From the NCBI GenBank assembly GCA_946182825.1, contig CAMGZH010000002.1, positions 1-64,000 of the forward strand: 64,000 nucleotides of DNA, in the 5' to 3' direction. Under the pieces are notes generated by a model. It searched no databases. It had not been told where the DNA came from and was given only the letters and a program-made list of their open reading frames with translations. Each line of letters begins with the position of its first letter. Within the stretch, counting starts at the first letter, position 1. A program made the position numbers and the translations under genes. Origin of the DNA: an uncultured Lachnospiraceae bacterium. Its GTDB lineage: Bacteria; Bacillota; Clostridia; Lachnospirales; Lachnospiraceae. Positions 10,701-17,509 of this stretch are shown here, one piece after another.

Positions 10701-13660
10701 AGGAATTAAAGCTGAAGCTTCAGTACCGCGTGGCAGAATGGAATGCAGAAGGTAAGATTACAGGATTTGGAGAATGGCAGGATCGTTTATCCAACGGCGA
10801 TGCCCAAAAGGCTGTTGTTTTTACTATGAATGCTTCCAACCGGGATACAAATAATGCATCTTGCTGGAAAAAGACGGTTTCGAATCTTCCAAAGACCGTT
10901 ATGGTGAATGGAGAGGCGAAGTTTGTCCAGTATCGGGCTGTGGAGCTTGACCAGGATAGCGCAATCGATACGAATCAGCAAATGGACAGTTATATTCTGA
11001 CTGGACAGGAGGATGAAGCCGGTAATATCGGAAAGGATGCCGGAGCCATTGTAAATAAGACGATCCTTACCAATACATATCAAAAGCACAATCCGATTAC
11101 AGTATATCGACTGTGGAATGACGACAGTGCCAAGGATACGAAGATCGCTGTTTACAGTGCAAATGCAGCAGGCGGTGACAAGAAGCCGGGAGAAGATGGT
11201 GCTGTTGCAAAAATCGTGGAGGATACAAACGGTAAGAAAGTCCGTCGTACCATAACGGCTCAGGAGGGAAAGGCTGCGTCTGTTACCTTTGCGGATCTTC
11301 CGGAATACAATAAAGATCAAAAGGAAATTCACTATTATATCGGTGAAGAGGAGGTTCCTGCCAATTACAGCACAACCTATCATGCATTGAAGGTGACAGA
11401 TAACCAGAGAAGGGTCGATGAGACAGTGACTCCGGTTGCATCTCTTGCGCCGTTGCCGGATAACAATGAGCTTCTCATTGAGAATGCCCCTCTTCTTACG
11501 GTAAAGGCAACCAAGCGGTGGGCGGACCATCCTTATGTAACAGAAGGAAGTGAGGATTCGGATCGCCCTAAGAAAGTGACCTTTAAACTGATCCGACAGG
11601 CAGGTGACACCACGTCAGAATCAAACGTGGATGTGTCATCTTCTACTCCGGATGGGACTTGCGCCTATACCAGGAGCGGTTTGCCGGGATATGAAGCTTT
11701 AACGAAGGGTGACCTCTTAGAGGCAAAGCAGAAGATCTCATACCGGGTAGACGAGGAGAATGTGCCTAGAGGATATAAGAAGACCGTGGAAGATACGGGC
11801 AACAACACCTTTGTCATTACAAATACCGTGGAGACGGATGAACTCAAGGTAGAAAAGTCCTGGGCAGGTGAAAACGAATATGTAAACCATGACGATGTAG
11901 ACAGCCTGACCTTCCAGTTGATGCGAAAGGCGGAGGGAGAGGACTCCTTTAAAAATGTGCTTGACACCCATGGACAGAAGGTGACAAGCAACATGAAAAC
12001 AGGGGAGACGTCTTCTGTAACCTTTAAGGATCTTCCAAGATACAATGGGGATGGAAAGGCATATACCTATTGTGCGGTTGAGACGGCACTTACCTATAAG
12101 GGAAATGCCGGCCGGGCTCTTGCAGTTGCAGATGGTAACGATCAGCAGAATGGTTTGATCGGAAACTATCGTTATACATCCGGCACTGTTTCACAAAAAC
12201 AGGGTGAAAAGACGGTTTATACCACCCGTGTTACAAACCGGTTTTTAGAAACAAACTATACCCGGTTGCATTTGTACAAGCTCTGGGATGATGGAAATGA
12301 CCGGGATGGGGTAAGACCGGAAACGATCTCCCTGAAGATCAGTGGAATGCTTGAGGATGCGGGAGAACGTATCTTTGATCAGGAAGTTATGCTGAAAGAA
12401 CAAAAGCAGTGGAGCGAGACCATTGTGCTTCCAAAGGTAAATGGAGCAGGAAAAACCATCACCTATGTGGTGACAGAGGATGCTTCGTCTTTTGAAGAAG
12501 ATTATCCAAAGACCATGACGGCAGTAAGCAATGATGTCGACAGGCTGTCCATGGAAGACCTTGCTGATCGGGATGAGAACCTGGAGCGCAAGGAGATGCT
12601 TCGGTTATCCGGAGAAGATATGAGCATTACCTTCTTAAATCAGCATCCGCTGACATCGGCGCCTCAGGAGGAGCCAACCACCGGAGGAGGTGAAACCCCT
12701 ACAACAGAGGAACCAACCACCGGAGGAGGCGGATCTTCTGCAACAGAGGAACCAACCACCGGAGGAGGCGGATCTTCTGCAACAGAGGAGCCAACCACCG
12801 GAGGAGGCGGATCTTCTGCAACGGAGGAGCCAACCACCGGAGGAGGCGGATCTTCTGCAACGGAGGAGCCGACCAACGGCGGTGGTGGATCTGCTGCATC
12901 AGAAGATCCGGAAGACAGACCTCGGCAAGATTCCAGAAAGGAAGACTCCAAGAAGGAAGATTCTAAGAAAGAAGACTCCAAGAAGGAGGAGGCTAAGAAG
13001 GAAGATTCCAAGAAGGAAGAGACTAAGAAGGAAGATTCTAAGAAGGAGAAATCTAAGAAGGATACTTCCAAGAAAAACAAAAAGAAACACAAGGATACAA
13101 AGAATAAAAAGGATAAGAAAAAGAACGATCAGAAGAACGAATCGAAAAAGGATTCCGGTAGCGAGTCGAAAAAAGACAGGTCCTCGACTAAAAACAAGGA
13201 TCATAAGAGACAGTCTGATCGTAAGGAGCAAAAGGATTCTAAGAATTCAAAGAAGGATACGAAAAAGGATCCGGTAAAGGATTCTAAAAAGGATTCCCGA
13301 AAAGATCCTGCCAAGAGATCCACAGAGGATTCCAAGAAGGATTCCCGAAAAGATCCTGCCAAGAGATCTACAGAGGATTCCAAGAAGAAGTCCAAAAAGA
13401 TCGACCGGAAGGATTCAGAAAAAGAATCCCGTAAGGAGACTTCTAAGAAGTCAAAGAAAGAGAGTGTGACCATAAAAGGTCATTACGATTACAAGGGCGT
13501 TTGGCATCCGAGAAAGGAGATCCCGAAAACCGGAGATGATACACCGGTTTGGTTTTATCTGATTCTGGCAGCAGGCTCCTTTGGATATCTGTTGTTCGGT
13601 TTTATTCATTTTGTTGTGTTAGGAACAAAGAGAAGAAACAGAAGAGGTCAAATGAAATAA
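4778..13660 (+). CDS. Giant LPXTG-type (IPKTG) surface protein with ~17 Cna-B-like repeats
   Basis: Cell-wall-anchored stalk or adhesin of 2,960 residues. A signal peptide (Lys-rich start, hydrophobic core, cleavage probably after VQA near residue 44) is followed by about 17 modules of ~150 residues. Most begin with a (K)xW(N/E/D) motif such as VIWND, KKWED, KLWDDG, contain a YxxxEE/E-box strand (YSVKEE, YKIREE, YVVTED) and end with an Asn strand (VTNTI, ITNTR, ITNKL). This Lys/Glu/Asn pattern fits Cna-B domains with internal isopeptide bonds; individual bonds are not proven. Then come six 13-residue EEPTTGGGGSSAT-type repeats (12668-12901), about 190 residues of Lys/Asp/Ser/Glu-rich repeats that could span the wall, the sorting signal IPKTG, a hydrophobic segment and a basic tail. 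The start at 4778 has a GGAGG site at 4762; the upstream TTG (4757) would place that site inside the gene. The ligand is unknown. Confidence 0.93.
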   Translation: MKKRNEGISVFLKKAAALTLTATMVLTGTGGLNLWSSLQVQAEDVEATTGSAIHADLPEEQEQETSVGSEDLHQKVDLSFLIHWDDDSDQGGFRPEGESLAETLKTALQAHPLVAKNSDRYAQQDDLSSERNGISVSVDETSGDSWKVTYSNVPLFILKGTGNQTTTGGDNSYQVDRYDLDPSVLSIPGYVSGDAEKDFKVRLESENDVSFVSDCPEITLSLDESKFASEMTRKVIWNDNADVNGHRPRDLSFLSLHYVVDGREYAIGDDSSEGVTAVSEDEAKEALGALKATVFTPVKTTPEIDTHWNLSWKYLPKTDKDGNEITYSLYQKSVPQFYLSSLGSSSNVQFDDEVTYTYSDKFAVSIIWNDASEKDHRLGEIKDLDLRIYKKTAGSVKKIYSTKETVSGGLSDSDLTFSYEENAWIVTAESLKGYDDSQATNTYYVEVDAPEKIEGEDWEYEVTYDNGQTSNETKKAYANGSVLINLKGKTTYRATKVFQVANLDKTAAAQAISFRLWCYPNNKTAEAMSAVTEGGNQLFYKPVAEDIVACTKEEYQQKGYSQIALKESCFTGEGKKLDRFDALGYELKYCVTEDPTDAYQAVYPGESNVLENGEEMSNILANQKIFKVRKIWNSRGYNEYKKTKVSLVLQKSLDGENWSDTGSKADLSGFTSSVMAKEKSLQPVSKYEDGRELNFRVIERLTYKNQEVAIEPWQVDGDTLTSSYCLNGRDYVVTVRRDKDTFTVFNEVASNVKLHLKKVWEDSSSASWGDEDKREGNKVIREKKGLTLCIYRSSQKEEKKLYATVKVAVNAEHRISVAAEDENGQELSLDKIYQPGYGDKTWKLADLTVARSKDGFVYDYTVEEEFPELSDAGVYQSVTYRVLEQAEDGFEPGDIKTTVTNTIYSGNGEYHEIYVKKAWNDNGDVESRGSVTATVGIWKKEGETWAFTPASSLLKEDRNISTTLTGENNYSRIVNVTDLYRSEMYKDPEKGEEIARGLRDESDNPSIRLGVLEDDIQYNGVHFPRSNQISYDAASRKASGSIAGGILSDQIRSGYDVTVEENDKEFTITNTRYGKVNITASMEWKDGGYGKYRQYGWGVVLYYVDENGRDVPFKNASGEPLVVEGMDDQITAENGYKTTKNQDELTFEELPMFDSKGRLYTYSVHEFIKDKEGNRVEISITNPGRDLKKTHYRVTGSEDGELKAGQPSLRDNVLTQPYTVSFHHKAGGDSVDTTYYTLWYDQARVTEPAVYGKRVLASYQLYYRMSNATNDALTKYNGRMVRNTVSAEEGADNNYYQKVMFSGMPEFDEDGNHYEYYAKQQLLNNPSGDAGYTSEYYAKSAVVKHPSVEATGTPAFDLTEATKASQMTEDGDGVAVPEEGLFVNRIYGKLKISGTKEWKDMPDDTKVMGYPDLAVSLTKKSDYVTDATPVTATINTAKTKYNFTDANGEEKEFDKFDSYGAPYTYVLTEKMYLPGTNKPVASHLYHSFMNGDTSEANTYDLSGDYVLNNYYSLPCAKRDITIHKKWENVPEGGDPKATFILSRVAVAIGDMKENDESGKKTISAILGDAAKTNTLLHNKEKIKEITVEGEESVTLEDLPVYASNGQLYLYFLEEDASYDSQDGLPGFKTSFDTHDSGYKVLENSAASRLIAFTNENVQSGTVTLGSTDKTVSSLCFEEQVNVTNSFDSDTVAKITGEKEWKEDSSVLDLVRPKVEDQKLSDVNLKLFRSLGGSQEEISAETYDLVWSKEDGKYFYTITPKAGYTFPKYNKNGKAYTYSVKEEMSGAVKVNYNGDQTVQKNAGKTDENGTLTMAPLVNALKGSVTVKKKWEDGRDAYLLRDVELALKLSAYSGGNSEPLFSIEYSMSKTDKWTHTFEHLPLVDRHGASLTYKIREEKIGEDAVEALSNSEEENGFTYQGKTKNYQVQYRDAEGVALTEAKPSATTSITNKLTGTSLDIFKYWEGGDETEDFKFRPKELKLKLQYRVAEWNAEGKITGFGEWQDRLSNGDAQKAVVFTMNASNRDTNNASCWKKTVSNLPKTVMVNGEAKFVQYRAVELDQDSAIDTNQQMDSYILTGQEDEAGNIGKDAGAIVNKTILTNTYQKHNPITVYRLWNDDSAKDTKIAVYSANAAGGDKKPGEDGAVAKIVEDTNGKKVRRTITAQEGKAASVTFADLPEYNKDQKEIHYYIGEEEVPANYSTTYHALKVTDNQRRVDETVTPVASLAPLPDNNELLIENAPLLTVKATKRWADHPYVTEGSEDSDRPKKVTFKLIRQAGDTTSESNVDVSSSTPDGTCAYTRSGLPGYEALTKGDLLEAKQKISYRVDEENVPRGYKKTVEDTGNNTFVITNTVETDELKVEKSWAGENEYVNHDDVDSLTFQLMRKAEGEDSFKNVLDTHGQKVTSNMKTGETSSVTFKDLPRYNGDGKAYTYCAVETALTYKGNAGRALAVADGNDQQNGLIGNYRYTSGTVSQKQGEKTVYTTRVTNRFLETNYTRLHLYKLWDDGNDRDGVRPETISLKISGMLEDAGERIFDQEVMLKEQKQWSETIVLPKVNGAGKTITYVVTEDASSFEEDYPKTMTAVSNDVDRLSMEDLADRDENLERKEMLRLSGEDMSITFLNQHPLTSAPQEEPTTGGGETPTTEEPTTGGGGSSATEEPTTGGGGSSATEEPTTGGGGSSATEEPTTGGGGSSATEEPTNGGGGSAASEDPEDRPRQDSRKEDSKKEDSKKEDSKKEEAKKEDSKKEETKKEDSKKEKSKKDTSKKNKKKHKDTKNKKDKKKNDQKNESKKDSGSESKKDRSSTKNKDHKRQSDRKEQKDSKNSKKDTKKDPVKDSKKDSRKDPAKRSTEDSKKDSRKDPAKRSTEDSKKKSKKIDRKDSEKESRKETSKKSKKESVTIKGHYDYKGVWHPRKEIPKTGDDTPVWFYLILAAGSFGYLLFGFIHFVVLGTKRRNRRGQMK
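12668..12901 (+). repeat. Six tandem 39-bp repeats (13 residues each) in the surface-protein gene
   Basis: Unit EEPTTGGGGSSAT at protein level. Copies start at 12668, 12707, 12746, 12785, 12824 and 12863. Copies 2-5 encode identical peptides and differ at DNA level only by occasional silent changes; the first and last are diverged. Near-identity over in-frame units suggests recent expansion and likely copy-number variation between strains. Confidence 0.95.
13280..13375 (+). repeat. Two tandem 48-bp repeats in the Lys-rich wall-spanning region
   Basis: Two 16-residue units (DSKKDSRKDPAKRSTE) at 13280-13327 and 13328-13375, nearly identical in DNA. They lie inside a longer degenerate (K/E)KxDSKK region from about 12930 to 13470. 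Confidence 0.9.
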
Positions 13661-13664
13661 AGAT

Positions 13665-13706
13665 GACAGGGCTGTGGGAACCTTAAGGTTTTCACGGCCT
13701 TCTGTC
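13665..13706 (+). terminator. Hairpin after the surface-protein gene, probable terminator
   Basis: GACAG...GCTGTGGGAACC pairs imperfectly with GGTTTTCACGGCCTTCTGTC around a TTAA loop. The stem is long and stable but the T-tract after it is poor, so termination is likely rather than certain. Confidence 0.55.
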
Positions 13707-13733
13707 GTTATATGACCTTTGCCCAAGACTATG

Positions 13734-13762
13734 TTGACAGTGTCTTGAAATTTTACTAAAAT
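13734..13762 (+). promoter_or_regulatory. Sigma-A promoter for prmA operon
   Basis: TTGACA (13734-13739), exactly 17 bp, TAAAAT (13757-13762): a near-consensus promoter 40 bp upstream of the prmA start. Confidence 0.85.
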
Positions 13763-13802
13763 TTATATTTGGATTTTTATGTACATTTAACAGGAGGAAG
13801 CC

Positions 13803-14747
13803 ATGCGTTGGACAAAGTTTACAATTGATACAACGGAGGAAGCGGAGGATCTTGTCAGCGGGATCCTTTTTGATGAGGGAATCACCAATATAGAAATCGA
13901 GGATCTTCTTCCTGTAGAAGCCTTAGAGGGCGAAGAATACGAGGAACTTCAGCCGGACCGCGGAGAAGATGACGGAACGAGCCGCATTTCCTTTTACGTG
14001 GAAGAGGGAGAGGACTACGGTGCTCTTTTAGAGCGGATCCAGATCCAGATCGAATCTTCCCGGGCCTTTGCGGATATGGGAAGTGGTCATATTGCTATTT
14101 CTTCCACCGATGAGGCGGATTGGCGAAATAAATGGAAGGACTATTTCCATTCCTTCCAGGTAGGAGATATTTTTATCCATCCAAGCTGGGAAGAACTTGA
14201 AGCAGGACATGAGAAGGATGTTGTGTTGCAGATCGATCCGGGCATTACCTTTGGTACCGGTAAGCATGAGACCACACAGCTTTGTATCAAAGCCTTGGGC
14301 AAGTATCTGCAGGGTGGCGAGAAGGTCCTGGATGTGGGATGCGGAAGCGGTATTTTATCTATGGTGGCTCTGAAAAAGGGCGCATCTTCCGTAACAGGAA
14401 CCGATATTGATCCGGCTTGCGTGGAGGCAGTCAGGGAGAACCTTTCCCGCAACGATCTTCCGCTTTCGGCAATGAATTGTCATATCGGTGATCTGACAAA
14501 TGATCCGAAGATCAAGGCAAGTGTAGGTGGCGATTACGATCTTGTGGTGGCAAACATTCTTGCAGACATCATCATTGGCATGATCGATGCCATCGCCGCA
14601 ACAATGAAACCGGGGGCAGTCTTTATTTCTTCCGGCATCATTGATTTTAAGCAAAAAGAGGTGGAGGCCGCTTTTGAAAGAGCCGGTCTTACGATCATTG
14701 AAACAGGAGAGCAGGGCGAGTGGCGCTCTGTGATCGGACGTAAATAG
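13803..14747 (+). CDS. prmA: Ribosomal protein L11 methyltransferase PrmA
   Basis: SAM-dependent enzyme that methylates ribosomal protein L11. Its 314 residues match the family. The N-terminal L11-recognition domain (MRWTKFTIDTTEEAEDLVSGILFDEG) is followed by a Rossmann methyltransferase domain with the PrmA signature DPGITFGTGKHETT near residue 150, the SAM loop VLDVGCGSGILS near residue 178 and the substrate motif NILADII near residue 250. A strong AGGAGG site (13792-13797) precedes the ATG. In many Firmicutes prmA follows dnaJ directly; here the sortase and giant surface gene sit between them, which suggests an insertion into that ancestral order (inference). Confidence 0.97.
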   Translation: MRWTKFTIDTTEEAEDLVSGILFDEGITNIEIEDLLPVEALEGEEYEELQPDRGEDDGTSRISFYVEEGEDYGALLERIQIQIESSRAFADMGSGHIAISSTDEADWRNKWKDYFHSFQVGDIFIHPSWEELEAGHEKDVVLQIDPGITFGTGKHETTQLCIKALGKYLQGGEKVLDVGCGSGILSMVALKKGASSVTGTDIDPACVEAVRENLSRNDLPLSAMNCHIGDLTNDPKIKASVGGDYDLVVANILADIIIGMIDAIAATMKPGAVFISSGIIDFKQKEVEAAFERAGLTIIETGEQGEWRSVIGRK

Positions 14748-14770
14748 ATTTTGAGGTGAGGTGATACGTG

Positions 14771-15925
14771 ATGGAGTGTTATCTGGATAATTCAGCTACG
14801 ACCCGTTGCAGTGAAGCTGCGGCTGAGATGGTGGCTAAGGTTTTGACAAAGGACTATGGCAATCCCTCCTCCCTTCATAACAAGGGAATGGAAGCGGAGC
14901 AGTATGTGAAAAACAGCCGCCAGATCATTGCAAAGAGTCTGAAGGTAGAGCCAAAGGAGATCGTTTTTACCTCCGGCGGTTCCGAAAGCAATAATCTTGC
15001 GATCCTTGGTGCATGCTATGCAAACCGTCGCCTGGGCAAGCATGTGATCGCCACAGCCATTGAGCATCCTTCGGTTTTTCAGCCTATGAAGGCGTTGGAG
15101 GATATGGGATATGAGGTCACCTATCTTCCGGTGGATGAGCGTGGCGTTTGTGATCTACAGACCCTTGCCAATGAGATCCGCCAGGATACGGTCCTTGTGT
15201 CAATGATGCATGTGAACAATGAGATCGGAACCATTCAGCCGATTGAGGATGCGGCAAGGATCGTACATGACCGTAACGAGAATACGCTTTTCCATGTGGA
15301 TGCGATCCAGTCCTATGGCAAGGTGGATCTCTTCCCGAAGAAGAGCCTGATCGATATGGTCTCTGTCAGCGGTCATAAGCTCCACGGACCCAAGGGATCT
15401 GGATTTTTATATGTCCGAGACAAGGTCAAGCTGTCCCCGATCATTTTCGGCGGCGGACAGGAATGGGGAAGAAGAAGCGGAACGGAAAATGTTCCGGCCA
15501 TTGCCGGTCTTGGAGTTGCGGTACAGGAGATGTTCCACAACCGGGAAGAGCATGTCAAAAAGCTCTATGAGTTGAAGGAGGCACTTCGCAGCCAGCTTGC
15601 TGAGATCGAAGGCATCAGCTTTAACGGAGCGGAGGGGACATTCGGTGCACCGCAGATTCTTTCAGTTTCTGTGGAGGGTGTTCGGGCCGAGGTGATGCTT
15701 CATGCCTTGGAGGACAGAGGCGTATACTGTTCCGCAGGATCGGCCTGCTCATCCAACCGTCCTGCCATCAGCCGGACCTTACAGGCCATCGGCTTAAAAA
15801 AGGAGCTGCTGGATGCTACGGTTCGTTTTTCACTTTGCATTTATACCACCAGAGAAGAGGTGGATGAGGCGGCTAAGGTAATGGCTGAGCTTGTACCGGC
15901 TCTTAGAAAATACAGGAGATATTAA
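14771..15925 (+). CDS. Cysteine desulfurase (NifS/IscS family)
   Basis: PLP enzyme that takes sulfur from L-cysteine as a persulfide. The 384-residue protein has the N-terminal YLDNSATT motif, EHPSV and the PLP-pocket region, the PLP-binding Lys in SVSGHKLHGPKG (about residue 200) and the sulfur-accepting Cys in GSACSSNRP (about residue 325). The ATG at 14771 is preferred over the GTG at 14768 given the GAGGTGAGGTG ribosome site just upstream. It lies 3 bp before thiI, which suggests it supplies persulfide sulfur for 4-thiouridine and possibly thiamine thiazole synthesis rather than acting as a general Fe-S cluster enzyme; no iscU-like scaffold is nearby. Confidence 0.93.
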   Translation: MECYLDNSATTRCSEAAAEMVAKVLTKDYGNPSSLHNKGMEAEQYVKNSRQIIAKSLKVEPKEIVFTSGGSESNNLAILGACYANRRLGKHVIATAIEHPSVFQPMKALEDMGYEVTYLPVDERGVCDLQTLANEIRQDTVLVSMMHVNNEIGTIQPIEDAARIVHDRNENTLFHVDAIQSYGKVDLFPKKSLIDMVSVSGHKLHGPKGSGFLYVRDKVKLSPIIFGGGQEWGRRSGTENVPAIAGLGVAVQEMFHNREEHVKKLYELKEALRSQLAEIEGISFNGAEGTFGAPQILSVSVEGVRAEVMLHALEDRGVYCSAGSACSSNRPAISRTLQAIGLKKELLDATVRFSLCIYTTREEVDEAAKVMAELVPALRKYRRY

Positions 15926-15928
15926 TTC

Positions 15929-17104
15929 ATGGAAAAGGCATTTTTAGTTAAGTACGGAGAGATCGGCGTAAAGGGTAAGAACCGCCATATCTTCGAGGAG
16001 GCGCTGGTTCGTCAGATCGAGCATGCGCTGAAATATGTGGATGGAACCTTCAAGGTGACAAGGCCCCAGGGAAGGATCTTTGTAGAAGGTGAGGGCTTTG
16101 ATGAGGATGAAGTGATCGAGGCGCTTCAGAAGGTCTTTGGAATCGTATGGATCTGCCCCTGCTATATGACAGAGGATAACGGTTTTGACGATCTCGCCCG
16201 GGAGGTCTGTGCCGCCATGGCGAAAAAGCTTGGTGACAAGCCCTTTACTTTTAAGTGTGAGAGCCGGCGGGCAAGAAAAAATTACCCCTTGGATTCCATG
16301 GAACTTTCCAGAGAACTGGGGGGCAAGATCGTAGAGGCATTCCCTAATGCGACGGTTGATGTGCACCATCCTCAGTATCTTGTGGAGACCGAGATCCGTG
16401 AGCGGATCAATTTCCATTGGGAGGCATATAAGGGCCAGGGTGGAATGCCGGTGGGCACCAGCGGCAGAGCCATGCTTTTATTATCCGGTGGAATCGACTC
16501 TCCGGTGGCAGGCTATATGATCGCAAAGCGAGGTGTCTGTCTGGATGCGACCTACTTCCATGCACCACCATACACTTCCGAGCGTGCCAAGCAGAAGGTG
16601 GTGGATCTGGCAAAGCAGGTAGCCAAGTATTCCGGCCCTATCAATCTTCATGTGGTGAATTTCACCGATGTGCAGCTTGCCATCTATGAGAAGTGTCCTC
16701 ATGACGAGTTGACCATCATCATGCGTCGCTACATGATGAAGATCGCGGAGCATTTTGCAAAGGAAGACGGAGATCTGGGTCTGATCACCGGTGAGAGTAT
16801 CGGACAGGTAGCTTCCCAGACCATGGAGTCTCTTTTTGTAACAAACTCTGTATGTGAGATGCCGGTGTTCCGTCCTCTTATCGGATTTGACAAGCAGGAG
16901 ATCATTGCGATCTCTGAGAAAATCGGAACCTACGAGACAAGTATTCTTCCTTACGAAGACTGCTGTACCATCTTCGTTGCAAAGCATCCGGTGACAAAGC
17001 CGCGCCTTGGCCCGATCATGCGAAGCGAAAGAAAGCTGGAAGAGGTTATTGATGATCTGATGAAGGAAGCCATTGAGAATACAGAGACGATCCTTTGTAA
17101 GTAA
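15929..17104 (+). CDS. thiI: tRNA 4-thiouridine synthase ThiI
   Basis: Adenylates uridine 8 of tRNA and inserts sulfur to form s4U; it can also serve thiamine thiazole synthesis. The 391-residue protein has an N-terminal ferredoxin-like region (FLVKYGEIGVKGKNR), a THUMP domain (about 60-165) and a PP-loop ATPase domain with LLSGGIDSPVAGYM near residue 184. It ends without the C-terminal rhodanese domain of E. coli ThiI, as is usual in Firmicutes, so sulfur transfer depends on the partner desulfurase encoded just upstream and on Cys residues in the core. Start chosen at the ATG 3 bp after the upstream stop. Confidence 0.96.
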   Translation: MEKAFLVKYGEIGVKGKNRHIFEEALVRQIEHALKYVDGTFKVTRPQGRIFVEGEGFDEDEVIEALQKVFGIVWICPCYMTEDNGFDDLAREVCAAMAKKLGDKPFTFKCESRRARKNYPLDSMELSRELGGKIVEAFPNATVDVHHPQYLVETEIRERINFHWEAYKGQGGMPVGTSGRAMLLLSGGIDSPVAGYMIAKRGVCLDATYFHAPPYTSERAKQKVVDLAKQVAKYSGPINLHVVNFTDVQLAIYEKCPHDELTIIMRRYMMKIAEHFAKEDGDLGLITGESIGQVASQTMESLFVTNSVCEMPVFRPLIGFDKQEIIAISEKIGTYETSILPYEDCCTIFVAKHPVTKPRLGPIMRSERKLEEVIDDLMKEAIENTETILCK

Positions 17105-17112
17105 TACAAGAA

Positions 17113-17136
17113 AGGCGTGTCCCAAGGGACACGCCT
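17113..17136. terminator. Bidirectional terminator between thiI and the HPr-like gene
   Basis: Perfect 11-bp stem AGGCGTGTCCC / GGGACACGCCT with an AA loop, placed between convergent genes. The minus-strand side is followed by TTTCTTGT; the plus side has only a weak pyrimidine tract. Confidence 0.8.
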
Positions 17137-17164
17137 CTATCCTGTCTTATGGAATTCCGATCAA

Positions 17165-17395
17165 TCAGTCGATGATATATGGCTTAAGAGCCTCGACGAT
17201 ATCTGCATCATTCTCTGCATGGATCGTAAGATCGATTGGAGAAGATAAGTCTAAAGAAAAGATTCCCATGATGGACTTAGCGTCGATGACATAACGTCCG
17301 GAAATCAGATCGAAGTCTGTATCAAACTGGCTGATTGTGTTGACGAAGGACTTAACCTTGTCGATGGAATTTAAAGATATCTTAACTGTCTTCAT
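17165..17395 (-). CDS. HPr-family protein lacking the PTS active-site histidine
   Basis: A 76-residue protein that aligns over its whole length with HPr. The C-terminal half keeps the regulatory-serine motif AKSIMGIFSLDL (Ser41, equivalent to Ser46 of Bacillus HPr) and the DADIVEALKPYI helix. The usual GIHARPA active-site loop is replaced by SIDKVKS, so the phospho-accepting His15 and Arg17 are absent. It cannot act as a PTS phosphocarrier by the known mechanism. The retained serine motif is the site HPr kinase uses in HPr and Crh, so a regulatory role like Crh is possible but unproven. An AGGAGGG ribosome site lies just upstream on the minus strand. It is divergent from mtaB. Confidence 0.85.
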   Translation of the reverse strand: MKTVKISLNSIDKVKSFVNTISQFDTDFDLISGRYVIDAKSIMGIFSLDLSSPIDLTIHAENDADIVEALKPYIID

Positions 17396-17455
17396 GTGTT
17401 TTCCCTCCTGATGTAAAAATTAGAGCTTGTCAAAGCAGACAACCATCTACCCAAC

Positions 17456-17484
17456 ATGGTAATTCATCGGAGGGGAATTGTCAA
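17456..17484 (-). promoter_or_regulatory. Candidate sigma-A promoter for the HPr-like gene
   Basis: On the minus strand, TTGACA (17484-17479), 17 bp, TACCAT (17461-17456). The -35 is perfect and the -10 is weak. Confidence 0.4.
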
Positions 17485-17509
17485 TTTATAGTTAAAGGAG
17501 ATACACCCT

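Noticed and set aside
10787-11530. 247-codon minus-strand frame, and others of 60-163 codons across the giant surface gene
   Set aside because: They are antisense shadows of a continuous repeat protein; none has a start signal or a recognisable domain.
12668-12901. CRISPR-like regular spacing of 39-bp units
   Set aside because: Units are directly tandem with no unique spacers and encode an in-frame peptide repeat.
12690-13277. 195-codon plus-strand frame in the repeat region
   Set aside because: It is the +1 reading of the tandem repeats, giving Gln/Arg-rich low complexity; the main frame has the sorting signal and continuity.
4778-13660. Possible assembly duplication in the giant gene
   Set aside because: Most modules are only distantly similar to each other; only the short C-terminal repeats are near-identical, so the length reflects real ancient duplication.
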